64,000 nucleotides of DNA from Sulfitobacter sp. LCG007 (lineage in GTDB: Bacteria; Pseudomonadota; Alphaproteobacteria; Rhodobacterales; Rhodobacteraceae). The notes under the pieces are model-generated. The model worked only from the letters and a program-made list of their open reading frames with translations. It was not told the origin of the DNA and did not search any database. A program made the position numbers and the translations under genes. Positions 1 to 9,843 of this stretch are shown piece by piece; position 1 is the first letter of the stretch; each line of letters starts with the position of its first letter. The stretch is from positions 1,364,001 to 1,428,000 of the forward strand of contig NZ_CP161805.1 in NCBI RefSeq assembly GCF_040801785.1. The letters are read 5' to 3'.

Positions 1-332
1 GGCATTTCGGCCTCGAGATCCTCGGGTTCGGCGTAGTCGTGCTGGAACAGTCGGACAACCGGCTGATCGATCCGCGTCGTGACCGGCTCGAGCGTCACGC
101 CGCAGGGCTGGATCACGGTCGCGCCGAGCGTGGCCTCAAGACGCCAGTCCTTCTGGCCCACGCTGCGAATCCCGCCCCGGAAGGCAAGCTTGCGCAGATC
201 CAGGATGCCGAGTTCGTCGGCGATCCGCTTCTGCTCAGCGGCATCGGGGGTCAGGGAAAATTCGTTCGGGCCGGTCTGCGACAGGTCGGCGACACGAAAT
301 GCGGTGGGAGAGGGCGCGTAAGCTGACATCAT
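1..332 (-). CDS. YceD/DUF177 family protein (partial, runs off left edge)
   Basis: Reading leftward from an ATG at 332 (a second in-frame ATG follows at once), the frame stays open to the window edge and gives about 110 residues. The visible part has the YceD/DUF177 hallmark: a short run ending in a Cys followed by VTLEPVTT, then an acidic stretch. In many bacteria this family sits directly before rpmF (ribosomal protein L32) and plsX; those would lie off the left edge. Its exact role is not settled, although plant and bacterial members are linked to 23S rRNA maturation. It is divergent from bamE with 80 bases between the starts, which must hold both promoters. Confidence 0.8.
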   Translation of the reverse strand, partial: MMSAYAPSPTAFRVADLSQTGPNEFSLTPDAAEQKRIADELGILDLRKLAFRGGIRSVGQKDWRLEATLGATVIQPCGVTLEPVTTRIDQPVVRLFQHDYAEPEDLEAEM

Positions 333-412
333 CTATGCTTTCGTTTCTTGAACGAGGACCACGGCATGGTGTAAGCGGATTAAGAGTTACACGGCCCGAG
401 GGCAAGGACGAC

Positions 413-892
413 ATGACGAGCACCGAGTCTCCAGGGCCCGCTACGCGCAGGGCAGTGCCCGCGGCTGCGGCCCTCGCGCTGCTGGTGGGACTGGGCGCGT
501 GTCAGGCGCAATACCGCAATCACGGCTACATTCCGCCGGAGTCCGAATTGCAACGCATCGTGGTTGGCAGGGATACGCGCGCCTCGGTCGAAGAGACGCT
601 GGGTTCGACGGGCGCCGGATCGGTCGCGGATGACCGGGGCATCTATTACGTGCGCAGCAGGATGCGGGACTATGCCTCCTTCGCGCCCGAAGTGGTCGAC
701 CGCGAGGTGGTCGCGATCAGCTTCGACAGCGCCGGTGTCGTCAGCAACGTCGAGCGCTTCGGCATCGAACGTGGCCGCGCCGTGCCGCTGTCGCGTCGCG
801 TCACCAGTTCCCCCAGCGACAACAACGGCTTCCTCAGGCAGCTGCTCGGCAATCTCGGAAACTTCAGTCCCGCAGGATTGTCTTCGGAGTAG
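413..892 (+). CDS. bamE: Outer-membrane assembly lipoprotein BamE
   Basis: A 159-residue SmpA/OmlA-type lipoprotein, the BamE subunit of the machine that folds beta-barrel proteins into the outer membrane. I chose the ATG at 413 because it places an arginine pair, a hydrophobic run and a lipobox (L27-G28-A29-C30) in proper signal-peptide order; the longer open frame from 299 would bury the signal. After the lipidated Cys come the YIPPESEL and IVVGRDTRASVEETLG segments typical of BamE. It is followed 8 bases later by the olsB-like gene. A low-complexity tail of about 30 residues ends the protein. Confidence 0.9.
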   Translation: MTSTESPGPATRRAVPAAAALALLVGLGACQAQYRNHGYIPPESELQRIVVGRDTRASVEETLGSTGAGSVADDRGIYYVRSRMRDYASFAPEVVDREVVAISFDSAGVVSNVERFGIERGRAVPLSRRVTSSPSDNNGFLRQLLGNLGNFSPAGLSSE

Positions 893-900
893 GCTCCAGC

Positions 901-1692
901 ATGTGCGCCGCGCAAGACCCCGGGAAAGTCGGCGCGACTGCGGTTCCATCGGGACCGGCTGATCTTCGGATGCTGGTGGAAAAGGGCCGCTACGGCGCGC
1001 GTCTGGCCCGGGACACAGGCGATGTCGATCGTGCCCAGGCGCTGCGGGCCCGGCGTTTCGGGACGCAGACGGACCGCGACTGCGACGACCTTGATGCCCG
1101 CTGCGATCATGTGCTGATCGAGGAACGCGCGACCGGTGCGCTGGCCGGCTGCTTTCGCGTCCTGTACCTGTCGCGGAACCGAATCGGCTCGAGCTATTCC
1201 GCGCGCTTCTACGGATTGGGACGCCTGGGTGATTTCGCCGGTCCGATGCTCGAGATCGGGCGTTTCTGCCTCGATCCCGCCTGGCGCGATGCCGATATCC
1301 TGCGGGTCGCCTGGGCCGCGATCACCTGCCTTGTCGATCGAGGCAGGGTCACTCTGCTGATGGGCTGCTCGTCGTTCAGCGGGACCGATCCGAAGCCCTA
1401 CCGGCACTGCTTCGCGCTTCTGAGGGCGCGCTATCTGGCGCCGTCGCGCTGGCAGCCCGAGATCGCGGCCCCTGAAATTCACCCTTACGCGCGCGATATC
1501 GCGGACCCGCCGGACCTGAAGCTCGCCCTGCGGCAGATGCCGCCGCTCTTGCGCAGCTACATCGCCATGGGTGGCTGGGTCAGTGATCACGCGGTCATCG
1601 ACCGGGAGATGAACACATTGCATGTGTTCACCGGCGTCGAGATCGCCGCCATTCCGCTGGCGCGCAGGCGGCTGCTGCGCGCGCTCGCCTGA
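901..1692 (+). CDS. olsB: Ornithine N-alpha-acyltransferase (OlsB-like, GNAT fold)
   Basis: A 263-residue acyltransferase resembling OlsB, which transfers a 3-hydroxyacyl group from acyl carrier protein to ornithine, the first step of phosphate-free ornithine lipid synthesis. The sequence contains the family segments RALRARRF near the N-terminus, EIGRFCLDP in the middle and a YIAMGGWV motif near the C-terminus. It follows bamE by 8 bases and probably shares its transcript. No OlsA acyltransferase is in the window. Some members of this family are annotated simply as hemolysin-like GNAT proteins, so substrate specificity is inferred from family resemblance. Confidence 0.8.
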   Translation: MCAAQDPGKVGATAVPSGPADLRMLVEKGRYGARLARDTGDVDRAQALRARRFGTQTDRDCDDLDARCDHVLIEERATGALAGCFRVLYLSRNRIGSSYSARFYGLGRLGDFAGPMLEIGRFCLDPAWRDADILRVAWAAITCLVDRGRVTLLMGCSSFSGTDPKPYRHCFALLRARYLAPSRWQPEIAAPEIHPYARDIADPPDLKLALRQMPPLLRSYIAMGGWVSDHAVIDREMNTLHVFTGVEIAAIPLARRRLLRALA

Positions 1693-1749
1693 GACGCGCG
1701 CCGATTGCGCCCCGTTGACGCCGGAGGCCGCTCGGCATAGCTGGCGTGC

Positions 1750-3576
1750 ATGGCCCGTGCACCCCTCCTTCAGCTATCATCCATCTCCCTCACCTTCGGC
1801 GGCAATCCCGTCTTCGACGACCTGTCGCTTGTCGTGCAGCCCGGCGACCGCGTCGCGCTTGTGGGGCGCAACGGGTCGGGCAAGTCGACGCTGATGAAGG
1901 TCATGGCCGGAATGGTCGAACCCGACCGGGGCGAGGTCGTCATCGGCCCCGGCGCGGGTGTGGGCTATATGGAGCAGGATCCGGACCTGTCCGGCTTCGA
2001 CACGCTGGGCGATTTCGCCGTCCACGGGCTGGAAGCTTCCGAGATGTACCGTGTGGAGCGCGCAAGCGAGGGGCTGAAATTCGACCCGGCCCGGCCGGTG
2101 GCGACCGCCAGCGGCGGCGAGCGGCGGCGCGCGGCGCTGGCACGGCTGATGGCAAGCGACCCGGAACTGCTGTTGCTTGACGAGCCGACCAACCATCTCG
2201 ACATCGAGGCCATCGGCTGGCTCGAGGCCGAGCTGTCGAGCAGCCGCAAGGCCTTCGTCATCATCAGCCACGACCGCGCCTTCCTGCGCAACCTGACGCG
2301 GGCGACGCTCTGGATCGACCGGGGCACGGTGCGTCGGCAGGAGAAGGGCTTCGGCGGTTTCGAGGAGTGGCGCGACCGGATCTGGGAGGAAGAGGACCAG
2401 CAACGCCACAAGCTTGACCGCAAGATCAAGGCCGAGGCACGCTGGGCCGTCGAGGGCATTTCGGCCCGCCGCAAGCGCAATCAGGGCAGGGTGCGCGCCC
2501 TTCAGGACCTGAGATCCGAACGCGCCTCGCAGATCCGGCGGCAGGGCACCGCGGCGATGGAGCTGGAAGCGGGCGCGAAGTCGGGCAAGAAGGTGATCGA
2601 GGCGAAAGAGATCGCCAAGGCCTTCGGCGACAACACGATCCTCAGGCCCTTCTCGCTGACGGTCCAGCGCGGCGACCGGATTGCGCTGGTCGGGCCCAAC
2701 GGCGTCGGAAAGACGACGCTTCTGAACATGCTCATCGGACGGGAGACGCCCGACAGCGGCACCGTCACGCTCGGTACGAACCTCGATATCGCCCTCTTCG
2801 ACCAGGCCCGGGCGCAGCTCGATCCCGACATGACGCTCTGGGAAAGCCTTACCGGTGATCCCGAGATGCGGGTGTCGGGCAAAGCCGATCAGGTGATGGT
2901 GCGCGGCACGCCAAAACATGTGGTGGGCTATCTCAAGGATTTTCTCTTCGACGAGGCGCAGGCCCGTGCGGCGGTGCGCGCCCTTTCTGGCGGCGAGAAG
3001 GCGCGGCTGCTGCTGGCCAAGCTGATGGCGCGGGACAGCAACATGCTGGTGCTGGACGAGCCGACCAACGATCTGGATGTCGAGACGCTGGATCTGCTTC
3101 AGGAACTGCTCGACAGCTACGACGGCACCGTGCTGCTGGTCAGCCACGACCGTGACTTCCTGGACCGCGTCGCCGCGACCACCATCGCCATGGAGGGCGA
3201 TGGCCGGGCCACCGTCTATGCCGGGGGCTGGAGCGACTATCGCAGCCAGCGGGGCGCGGTCGAAACCGACATGGCCGCGCCGGCGAGCGCGCCGGAGCCC
3301 GCATCGCGCTCAGCAGCACCTGCGAAATCCGGGAAGCGCGTCGGGCTGAGCTTCACCGAGAAGCATCGGCTCGAGGTCCTGCCGGCCGAGATTGCCCGGC
3401 TCGAAGCCGAAATCGGCAAGCTGAACGAGCTTCTGGGCGATCCGCAGCTCTTCACCGCCAACCCGGTGAAATTCCGCAAGGCCACCGAGGCCCTTGCCGA
3501 GCGGGGCACGAAGCTGGCTGCGGCCGAAGAGGAATGGCTTGCGCTGGCGGAAAGGGCCGAGGCTCAGGCCGGCTGA
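1750..3576 (+). CDS. uup: ABC-F family ATPase, Uup type
   Basis: A 608-residue soluble protein with two ATPase domains and no membrane segments, the ABC-F plan used by factors acting on ribosomes. Domain 1 has Walker A GRNGSGKST (about residues 39-47), SGGER (121-125) and LLLDEPTNHLD (141-151). A charged linker follows (about 205-270). Domain 2 has GPNGVGKTT (about 315-323), LSGGEKAR (about 412-419) and VLDEPTNDLD. The last 80 or so residues form a charged helical C-terminal domain like that of Uup, which is linked to branched DNA and ribosome function. The 3' end overlaps the convergent MOSC gene by 13 bases. No clear ribosome binding site is seen before the ATG. Confidence 0.88.
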   Translation: MARAPLLQLSSISLTFGGNPVFDDLSLVVQPGDRVALVGRNGSGKSTLMKVMAGMVEPDRGEVVIGPGAGVGYMEQDPDLSGFDTLGDFAVHGLEASEMYRVERASEGLKFDPARPVATASGGERRRAALARLMASDPELLLLDEPTNHLDIEAIGWLEAELSSSRKAFVIISHDRAFLRNLTRATLWIDRGTVRRQEKGFGGFEEWRDRIWEEEDQQRHKLDRKIKAEARWAVEGISARRKRNQGRVRALQDLRSERASQIRRQGTAAMELEAGAKSGKKVIEAKEIAKAFGDNTILRPFSLTVQRGDRIALVGPNGVGKTTLLNMLIGRETPDSGTVTLGTNLDIALFDQARAQLDPDMTLWESLTGDPEMRVSGKADQVMVRGTPKHVVGYLKDFLFDEAQARAAVRALSGGEKARLLLAKLMARDSNMLVLDEPTNDLDVETLDLLQELLDSYDGTVLLVSHDRDFLDRVAATTIAMEGDGRATVYAGGWSDYRSQRGAVETDMAAPASAPEPASRSAAPAKSGKRVGLSFTEKHRLEVLPAEIARLEAEIGKLNELLGDPQLFTANPVKFRKATEALAERGTKLAAAEEEWLALAERAEAQAG

Positions 3577-4034
3577 AGCCTGTCTCCGGTCCGGATCGTG
3601 CCGCCTTCGATGATGCGGCAGTTGAGCCCCGAGCGATGTACGAGCAGATCGCATACGTCCTGTTTCGTGATCATGTCCAGGTAGCGGCAGGGTGTGTTGA
3701 GCCGGCCGCCCTCAAGCAGAACCGACCCGACCCGGAAGCGGCGTCCCACGAGATGGTTCAGCGGCACGCCCCGGACCGTCAGGTTGCGCCGGTGCGCCGC
3801 AGGGTCGAGCGCCGTTTCATGATCGCGGGCCAGCGCCTCGAGCGATTCCACCTCGATCAGCGTCACTTCCCGAACGTCCGGTATCTGCGAATAGGTCCCC
3901 GTGTCGATGCCACGGGCATAGCGGTCGCCCTCGATCCCGACCCCCGCGAGCAGGTTCGCCTCGGTCAGTTCCTGCATCGGCTGACGTGCCGCAGGGGTGA
4001 TGTGAATATGAAGCAGGCTGCCTTCCCAGATCAT
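3564..4034 (-). CDS. MOSC domain protein
   Basis: A 156-residue stand-alone MOSC domain, the C-terminal domain family of molybdenum cofactor sulfurase. Visible features are the early GDRYA segment, an acidic [11 protein letters not shown] strand-helix, [12 protein letters not shown], and the conserved Cys in the TPCRYLD motif that is expected to carry sulfur or bind a metal-sulfur group. The ATG overlaps the stop of the upstream SDR gene as ATGA, so the two are probably translated together. The stop overlaps the convergent uup gene. The specific substrate is unknown for most small members like this one. Confidence 0.85.
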   Translation of the reverse strand: MIWEGSLLHIHITPAARQPMQELTEANLLAGVGIEGDRYARGIDTGTYSQIPDVREVTLIEVESLEALARDHETALDPAAHRRNLTVRGVPLNHLVGRRFRVGSVLLEGGRLNTPCRYLDMITKQDVCDLLVHRSGLNCRIIEGGTIRTGDRLQPA

Positions 4035-4786
4035 CGCATCCTCAGCGCGCCGTCGATGCGGATCACCTCTCCGTTGAGATAGCCGGCCTCGACGATGAAT
4101 CCGGCCAGCGCCGCGTATTCCGCCGGATCGCCCAGCCGGGGCGGGCAGGGAACATCCGCCGCAAGCTGTTGCTGCACCTCCTCGCTCAGCCCCTTGAGCA
4201 TGGGCGTGAGGAAGATGCCCGGCGCGATGGCCATGACGCGAATCCCGCTCTGTGCCAGATCGCGCGCCATCGGAAGCGTCATCCCCACGATGCCGCCCTT
4301 GGAGGCGGAATAGGCAGCCTGGCCCTTCTGGCCGTCGAAGGCGGCGATGGAGGCGGTATTGATGATGATCCCGCGCGCCCCGTCGGGGTCGGGGTCGTTC
4401 TTCGCCATGGCCGCGGCCGCAAGGCGGGCGACGTTGAAGCTGCCCACCAGATTTATGTCGATCGTGCGCCGGAAGGCGTCCAGCGGGTGCGGCCCGTCCC
4501 GTCCGACTGTCTTGATGCCATAGGCGATCCCGGCGCAATTGACCGCCGCACTGATCCGCCCCATCCTTTCGACCGCCAGCGCGATAGCCGCCTCGACCGA
4601 GGCCTCGTCGGTCACGTCCGTTTCGGCGAAATGCGCCCCGATCTCGCGCGCGACGGCCTCCCCGCGCGCCGCGTCGCGGTCCAGGATCGTCACCTGCGCC
4701 CCTTGGGCCGCGAAGTGCCGCGCCGTGGCCTCTCCGAGCCCCGATGCCCCGCCTGTGACGATGGCAGCTGTCCTGTCGAGCTTCAT
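4031..4786 (-). CDS. Short-chain dehydrogenase/reductase (type II 3-hydroxyacyl-CoA dehydrogenase-like)
   Basis: A 251-residue SDR. The NAD(P) motif TGGASGLG lies at residues 11-18, the NCAG motif follows near residue 90, and the catalytic Ser, Tyr and Lys sit in the [11 protein letters not shown] and YSASKGG segments. The segment around IKTVGRDG and the pattern ending in DGALRM resemble the HSD10-like 3-hydroxyacyl-CoA/2-methyl-3-hydroxybutyryl-CoA dehydrogenases, so a role in acyl-CoA oxidation is likely but not proven. I chose the ATG at 4786, which has a GGGGGAG ribosome binding site, over the longer start at 4825. It is coupled to the downstream MOSC gene. Confidence 0.83.
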   Translation of the reverse strand: MKLDRTAAIVTGGASGLGEATARHFAAQGAQVTILDRDAARGEAVAREIGAHFAETDVTDEASVEAAIALAVERMGRISAAVNCAGIAYGIKTVGRDGPHPLDAFRRTIDINLVGSFNVARLAAAAMAKNDPDPDGARGIIINTASIAAFDGQKGQAAYSASKGGIVGMTLPMARDLAQSGIRVMAIAPGIFLTPMLKGLSEEVQQQLAADVPCPPRLGDPAEYAALAGFIVEAGYLNGEVIRIDGALRMR

Positions 4787-4930
4787 GGAACGCTCCCCCT
4801 CCCGATCTACCCGCCCAGATGGCACGTCGCGGCTTGGCCCTGCAAGGGGTGCTCTGGCCGGCGGCTGTCATGAAGCGGTTACATGGCGCACATACCTCCG
4901 GCGTGATCTGGATCGTGCGAAAGGTGGGGT

Positions 4931-6421
4931 ATGAAAAGCATGAGATTTCCGATGATGGTGGCGACGCTCGCGATTTCGGCGGGCGGTTGGGGCGGCACGG
5001 CTCTGGCGCAATGCGCCCCGTCCAACCCGGGTGAAGGCGACACCGTGACCTGCACCGGGCTCGACACGGTCGGCGTCGACGATGGCAGCAAGTCCGTCAC
5101 CGTCGATGTGCTGAGCGGTGCGACCGTGGACACGACCGTTTCAGGTGACGACGCGATCAAGCTCAAGGACCTCGGGGCGAGCGTCAACAACGCGGGCACG
5201 ATCGCCGGCGGTGACGAAGCCATCGTGGGCGGCAACGGGCTGAGCGTCGACAACGCGGGCGACATCACGGCCGGGGACCACGCCATCGTCGGCGAGACCG
5301 AAGGCGACGATTACCCGTCCGAGGATGTCACGATCACGAACCGGCCTGGCGCGAGCATCGCCGCCGGCGGTGACGGTGTGAAGGCAGGCGACCGGCTGAC
5401 GCTCATCAATTACGGGACGATGACGGCAGGCGACGATCTGGTGCAGGCGGAAGAAGCCGACGGATCGGGGGCGGACGATGTCGAGATACAAAACCACGGG
5501 ACCATGGTGGCCGATGACAAGGGCATCACGGTCGATGACGGCACGGGCTTCAGGCTCGTCAATACCGGACGCATCGAGTCGAAGGGCAACGAGGCCGTCG
5601 AGGCCGGGAGTGACGCCGAGGTATTCAACGACAGCGGCGCCGAGATCCTCGGTTTCGATGACGCGGTGCAGCTGGGGGAAAACGGCTACATCCTGAACGA
5701 GGGGACCATCGAGAACACCCAGACGCTCCAGGACCTGATCGACGATCCGGATCTCGAGGCACAGGACGCCATCGACATCGACTCCGGCACCATCGTGAAC
5801 ACGGCCAGCGGCATCATCCGCTCAACGGTCAACGCGGCGATCGACTACGACTCATCCGGCGTCGAGGTGTCGCGCATCGTGAACGGCGGCCTGATTTCGG
5901 GCACCATCGCGGTCGAGACCGATCCGTCGAACACGAAATCCCAGCAGATCGAGAACCGCGGCAGCATGGTCGGCACCAGCGGTCTGGCCCTGAACCTCGG
6001 GGGCGGAGACGATGCCTATACGCAGTTCGCCGGCGGCTCTCTACTGGGCGGGGCCGATTTCGGCGAGGGCATGGATATCATGACCCTTGATGGCCTCTTC
6101 ACCGGGACCATCGGCGGGAACGGGGCGCTGTTCGACGGCGGGACGGGGACCGACACGTTCAGCCTCACCAGCTATGCGCTGGCACAGATCACCGGCAGCT
6201 ACAGCGCGGGAATCTTCGATCTTGGCGTCGACGACGGTCTTGGCGGGTCGTTCTCGATCCTGCTGACAGGCTGGGAGCAATTCCGCTTCAGCGGGGCAAG
6301 CTACACCGAAGAAGACCTGATGGCGGCCCTTGGCCAGCCTGCGCCGGTACCACTGCCGGCTTCCGCGCTCCTCCTCGCCGGAGCGCTTGCGGGCCTCGGC
6401 GGCCTGCGCCGCCGGTCCTGA
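4931..6421 (+). CDS. Secreted beta-solenoid-like protein with VPLPA-CTERM sorting signal
   Basis: A 496-residue exported protein. It starts with a signal peptide ending in a TALAQ-type cleavage site. The body consists of loosely repeating units built on NxGTI, VNNAG, LVNTGRI and similar strand-turn elements rich in Asp and Gly, as in parallel beta-helix or polymorphic-repeat surface proteins. The C-terminus has the motif VPLPASALLL, a hydrophobic stretch and a basic tail RRRS: the VPLPA-CTERM signal processed by exosortase-type enzymes in Rhodobacterales. No exosortase is in the window. An ATG at 4940 is an alternative start; 4931 has AAGGTG just upstream. Cargo function is unknown; surface or biofilm matrix is a guess. 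Confidence 0.8.
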   Translation: MKSMRFPMMVATLAISAGGWGGTALAQCAPSNPGEGDTVTCTGLDTVGVDDGSKSVTVDVLSGATVDTTVSGDDAIKLKDLGASVNNAGTIAGGDEAIVGGNGLSVDNAGDITAGDHAIVGETEGDDYPSEDVTITNRPGASIAAGGDGVKAGDRLTLINYGTMTAGDDLVQAEEADGSGADDVEIQNHGTMVADDKGITVDDGTGFRLVNTGRIESKGNEAVEAGSDAEVFNDSGAEILGFDDAVQLGENGYILNEGTIENTQTLQDLIDDPDLEAQDAIDIDSGTIVNTASGIIRSTVNAAIDYDSSGVEVSRIVNGGLISGTIAVETDPSNTKSQQIENRGSMVGTSGLALNLGGGDDAYTQFAGGSLLGGADFGEGMDIMTLDGLFTGTIGGNGALFDGGTGTDTFSLTSYALAQITGSYSAGIFDLGVDDGLGGSFSILLTGWEQFRFSGASYTEEDLMAALGQPAPVPLPASALLLAGALAGLGGLRRRS

Positions 6422-6430
6422 ACGCAAGAC

Positions 6431-6463
6431 GGTGGCGCTGCTCCTAGCCGGGGCCGCGCCACC
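6431..6463. terminator. GC-rich hairpin between convergent genes
   Basis: An 8-base perfect stem (GGTGGCGC at 6431-6438 pairing with GCGCCACC at 6456-6463) with a 17-base loop lies between the convergent VPLPA protein gene and tyrS. Its position fits a bidirectional terminator. It lacks a clear T-run on either strand and the loop is long, so this is tentative. Confidence 0.4.
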
Positions 6464-6472
6464 GCCCGCTTT

Positions 6473-7723
6473 CTAGCCGAGCTGTACGAGCGCGTGACGC
6501 TTCTTGCCCGCGCTCAGCTTGATCGGGCTCGACAGTGCGCCTGCGTCGATCATCAGCCCCGCGTCCGTCAGGGGCGCATCGTCGAGCCGTGCCCCGTTCT
6601 CCGCGATCAGACGCTTGGCCTCCTTGCCGGTGGCGGCAAGCCCCGAGCGCACGATAAGCTGGACGATCGAGATTCCGCCGCCGATGTCCGTCTCGCTGAG
6701 CGTGAGCGTCGGCAGGTCCTCCCCGATGCCGCCCTTCTCGAAGACCTCGCGCGCCGTGGCTTCCGCCGCCGCCGCCGCATCGGACCCGTGCAGAAGGGTC
6801 GTCACCTCGTTGGCGAGCGTGATCTTGGCCTCGTTGATCTCCGCGCCCGCCAGCGCGCCCAGCCGGTCGCATTCCTCGACCGGCAACTCGGTGTAAAGCT
6901 TCATGAAGCGTCCCACATCGGCATCTGTCGTGTTGCGCCAGAACTGCCAGAACTCGTAGGGGCTCAGCATGTCGGGGTTGAGCCAGACCGCGCCGCCCTG
7001 CGACTTGCCCATCTTGCGCCCGTCGGACGTCTCGAGCAGCGGCGTCGTCAGCCCGTAGATCTGGTGGTCGAGCACCCGCCGGGTCAGGTCGATCCCGTTG
7101 ACGATGTTGCCCCACTGGTCCGACCCGCCCATCTGCAGCAGGCAGCCATAGCGCCGGTTCAGCTCGAGGAAGTCGTAGGCCTGCAGGATCATGTAGTTGA
7201 ACTCGAGGAACGACAGCGACTGTTCCCGGTCGAGCCGCGATTTGACGCTTTCGAACGACAACATCCGATTGACCGAGAAATGCCGCCCGATATCGCGCAG
7301 GAACTCGAGATAGTTGAGGTGATCCAGCCATTCGGCATTGTTGATCATCAGCGCGCCCGTGGGGCCGTCGTCGTAGCTGATCAGCTTGGCGAAGACGTTC
7401 TTCATCGAGTTGATGTTGTCGTCGATGGCGTCGGGCGTCAGCAGCGGACGCTCGTCCGAACGGAAGGAGGGATCGCCCACCTTCGTCGTGCCGCCGCCCA
7501 TCAGCGTGATCGGCTTGTGCCCGGTCTTCTGAAGCCAGCGCAGGACCATGATGTTCATCAGATGGCCCACGTGCAGCGATTTCGCCGTCGCGTCATAGCC
7601 GATATAGGCCGGAACCACCCCCTTGAGCAGCGCCTCGTCGAGCGCCTGATAATCGGTGCAATCGGCAAGAAAGCCGCGTTCCATCATGGTCGCGATGAAG
7701 TCCGATTTCGGGTGGTAGGTCAT
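6473..7723 (-). CDS. tyrS: Tyrosyl-tRNA synthetase
   Basis: A 416-residue class I aminoacyl-tRNA synthetase that charges tRNA-Tyr. The HIGH-type motif HVGH is at residues 51-54 and the KMSKS-type motif appears as KMGKS at 237-241. The segments GGSDQWGNI and [10 protein letters not shown] between them are characteristic of TyrRS. The C-terminal 65 or so residues form the S4 RNA-binding domain that recognises the tRNA. Length is normal for the family. It is divergent from anmK with 65 bases between the starts, an arrangement I recall as common in Rhodobacterales. Confidence 0.96.
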   Translation of the reverse strand: MTYHPKSDFIATMMERGFLADCTDYQALDEALLKGVVPAYIGYDATAKSLHVGHLMNIMVLRWLQKTGHKPITLMGGGTTKVGDPSFRSDERPLLTPDAIDDNINSMKNVFAKLISYDDGPTGALMINNAEWLDHLNYLEFLRDIGRHFSVNRMLSFESVKSRLDREQSLSFLEFNYMILQAYDFLELNRRYGCLLQMGGSDQWGNIVNGIDLTRRVLDHQIYGLTTPLLETSDGRKMGKSQGGAVWLNPDMLSPYEFWQFWRNTTDADVGRFMKLYTELPVEECDRLGALAGAEINEAKITLANEVTTLLHGSDAAAAAEATAREVFEKGGIGEDLPTLTLSETDIGGGISIVQLIVRSGLAATGKEAKRLIAENGARLDDAPLTDAGLMIDAGALSSPIKLSAGKKRHALVQLG

Positions 7724-7788
7724 CTGTCTTGCCCTCGGCTCGAATTGCGTTGCAATCTATAGGCGCGCGGCATGCAAAGGAAAAGGCC

Positions 7789-8925
7789 ATGAAGGCGGCA
7801 CCCCGGCAGGGACGATCGGCAGCGGGCCCCGTGACCGCGCTCGGCGCCATGAGCGGCACCTCGCTCGACGGGGTCGATGCGGCCGTCCTGACCACGGACG
7901 GCACCGATATCATGGGCTTCGGAGCGTCGGACTACCGGCCCTATGACCCCCATGAACGCGCCGTCATCGCCGCGGGTTTCGGGCTGTGGGAGGGGCCCGA
8001 AGTCATCGCGGCCCAGCAAGTGATCGACGAAGCGCACCGCGCGCTGCTGGAACGCTTCGACGGGGTCGATCTGGTGGGCTTCCACGGTCAGACCCTGGCC
8101 CATGCCCCGCGCACGCGCGGCACCTTGCAGGTCGGCGACGGCGACGCGCTGGCCGAGGCTCTGGGCGTGCCGGTCGTCTGGGATTTCCGCAGCGCCGACG
8201 TCGAACTGGGCGGCGAGGGTGCGCCGCTTGCCCCGTTCTTCCATTTCGCCTGCGCGCGCCACATCGGCGCCGAGGCGCCGCTGGCCTTCCTCAACCTCGG
8301 CGGTGTCGGCAACCTCACCTATGTCGACCCGACCCGTGACCGGCCCGAGGATGTGGGGGCGCTTCTGGCCTTCGATACCGGCCCCGCGAATGCGCCGATC
8401 AACGACCTCATGCAGTCGCGCTTCGGTCTCGCCTTCGACGAGGGCGGACGCATCGCCGAAAGCGGCAGCGTCGAGGCCGGCATCCTCGAACAGTTTCTGG
8501 CCGAACCCTATTTCGCCCGGATTCCGCCCAAGTCCTTGGACCGGAACGATTTCGCCGAGACGGTCAGGCGCGTGGGCCAGCTTGGCGACGCCGATGCTGC
8601 CGCCACGCTCACGGCGCTGTGCGCGGCCGGGGTCGCCGAGGGCATGCAGCACTGTCCCGCCCCGCCCGAGCGGGTTCTCGTCACCGGCGGCGGACGCCGG
8701 AACCCGGTGCTGATGAGGATGCTCGAAGTCTCGCTCGACTGCCCAGTGATGCCGGTGGAAGCGGTGGGACTGGACGGCGACATGCTCGAGGCGCAGGCCT
8801 TCGCCTATCTCGCCGTGCGCGTGGCGCGCGGGCTGCCGACGTCCTGCCCCGGCACCACCGGGGTCCGGGCAGCGGTCAGCGGCGGACGCATCAGCCGTCC
8901 AGGTCGCCTATGTACGCCCGCGTGA
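7789..8925 (+). CDS. anmK: 1,6-anhydro-N-acetylmuramic acid kinase
   Basis: A 378-residue sugar kinase that opens the anhydro ring of recycled murein sugar while phosphorylating it, giving N-acetylmuramate 6-phosphate in the cytoplasm. Near the N-terminus is the family signature [12 protein letters not shown], with further AnmK segments at [32 protein letters not shown] and VTGGGRRN. I chose the ATG at 7789, preceded by AAAGG, rather than the longer frame from 7729. The 3' end overlaps the convergent desaturase gene by 35 bases. Confidence 0.94.
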   Translation: MKAAPRQGRSAAGPVTALGAMSGTSLDGVDAAVLTTDGTDIMGFGASDYRPYDPHERAVIAAGFGLWEGPEVIAAQQVIDEAHRALLERFDGVDLVGFHGQTLAHAPRTRGTLQVGDGDALAEALGVPVVWDFRSADVELGGEGAPLAPFFHFACARHIGAEAPLAFLNLGGVGNLTYVDPTRDRPEDVGALLAFDTGPANAPINDLMQSRFGLAFDEGGRIAESGSVEAGILEQFLAEPYFARIPPKSLDRNDFAETVRRVGQLGDADAAATLTALCAAGVAEGMQHCPAPPERVLVTGGGRRNPVLMRMLEVSLDCPVMPVEAVGLDGDMLEAQAFAYLAVRVARGLPTSCPGTTGVRAAVSGGRISRPGRLCTPA

Positions 8926-9829
8926 AGGCCGCATAGCCCGGCGCGACGGTCTTCAGATGATCCCGGACAAGCCCGTGAAGCCGGGGCAGGGCGTGGAAGG
9001 GCACCGCCGGAAAGGCGTGATGCTCGGCGTGATAGGGCATGTTCCATGCGAAGAACCGCAGGATGCGGTTGGTCAGGGTCGTGCGGGTGTTCTCCAGCAT
9101 GTCGGCCACGGGCGGGCAGTGACCGTGCTCGGCCAGCAGGTAGAGCCGCAGGAAAGGCTGGCCGACCAGAACGGGCAGAAGCCAGATCCAGAACAGAACA
9201 GGGCTGAACGCAAGCGACAGCGCGGCCAGACCGTAGAGGCCGAGGATCACGCGCGCCTCGCGCCGCATCGCGTCGTGCCGGCGCGCAGGCAGGTAATCCG
9301 CCACGATCCGACCGAACGCGTTGGTCCACAGGATCGCGATGTTGCCGGACCAGTAACCCCAACCGCTCACGTAGATCAGGTATTCCTTCGTTGTTTCTGG
9401 CCGTCCATGTCCGGCGATCTCGGGGTCGCGCTCGGGGTCGTTGGTGAAGCGATGGTGCGCGAGATGGAAGTAGCGGAACCATAGGAAGGGCAGGGCGAGT
9501 ATCGGCGCGACGGCATGGCCGACGAGGTCGCAGAGCCTTGGATTGGCGAAGGGCGTCCCATGGGTGCATTCGTGGCTCAGGGTGAACAGGAACACCAGCG
9601 CGACGCCCTGCGGCACGAGCAGAAGGCCCCAGAAAGGGCCCTGAACCGCAATGTAGAGGCCCATGGCAACGATCGCGCCCGCGTGTCCCGCAAGGTGAAC
9701 GACGCCCCTGAGGTCCGACCGGCGCGTGAGGCTGTCGCGGGTAGGGCCATCGAGGGTGCGCAGAAAGGCGATGTGATCCATGCCGCGCAGGTTAGCGGGC
9801 AACGCACGGCTTTCAAGCCAGCGCTGCAT
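8891..9829 (-). CDS. Fatty acid desaturase family membrane protein
   Basis: A 312-residue membrane protein of the fatty acid desaturase/hydroxylase superfamily. The three histidine boxes that bind the di-iron centre are present: HECTH at residues 86-90, HLAHH at 122-126 and HAEHH at 267-271. Hydrophobic segments at about 45-80, 105-120 and 195-232 fit the usual membrane topology. It lies 14 bases behind the cupin gene on the same strand. The start at 9829 is uncertain; an ATG at 9781 also keeps the whole domain. The substrate (acyl lipid, carotenoid or other) cannot be told from sequence alone. Confidence 0.85.
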   Translation of the reverse strand: MQRWLESRALPANLRGMDHIAFLRTLDGPTRDSLTRRSDLRGVVHLAGHAGAIVAMGLYIAVQGPFWGLLLVPQGVALVFLFTLSHECTHGTPFANPRLCDLVGHAVAPILALPFLWFRYFHLAHHRFTNDPERDPEIAGHGRPETTKEYLIYVSGWGYWSGNIAILWTNAFGRIVADYLPARRHDAMRREARVILGLYGLAALSLAFSPVLFWIWLLPVLVGQPFLRLYLLAEHGHCPPVADMLENTRTTLTNRILRFFAWNMPYHAEHHAFPAVPFHALPRLHGLVRDHLKTVAPGYAAFTRAYIGDLDG

Positions 9830-9843
9830 GACGGTCAGGCGGG

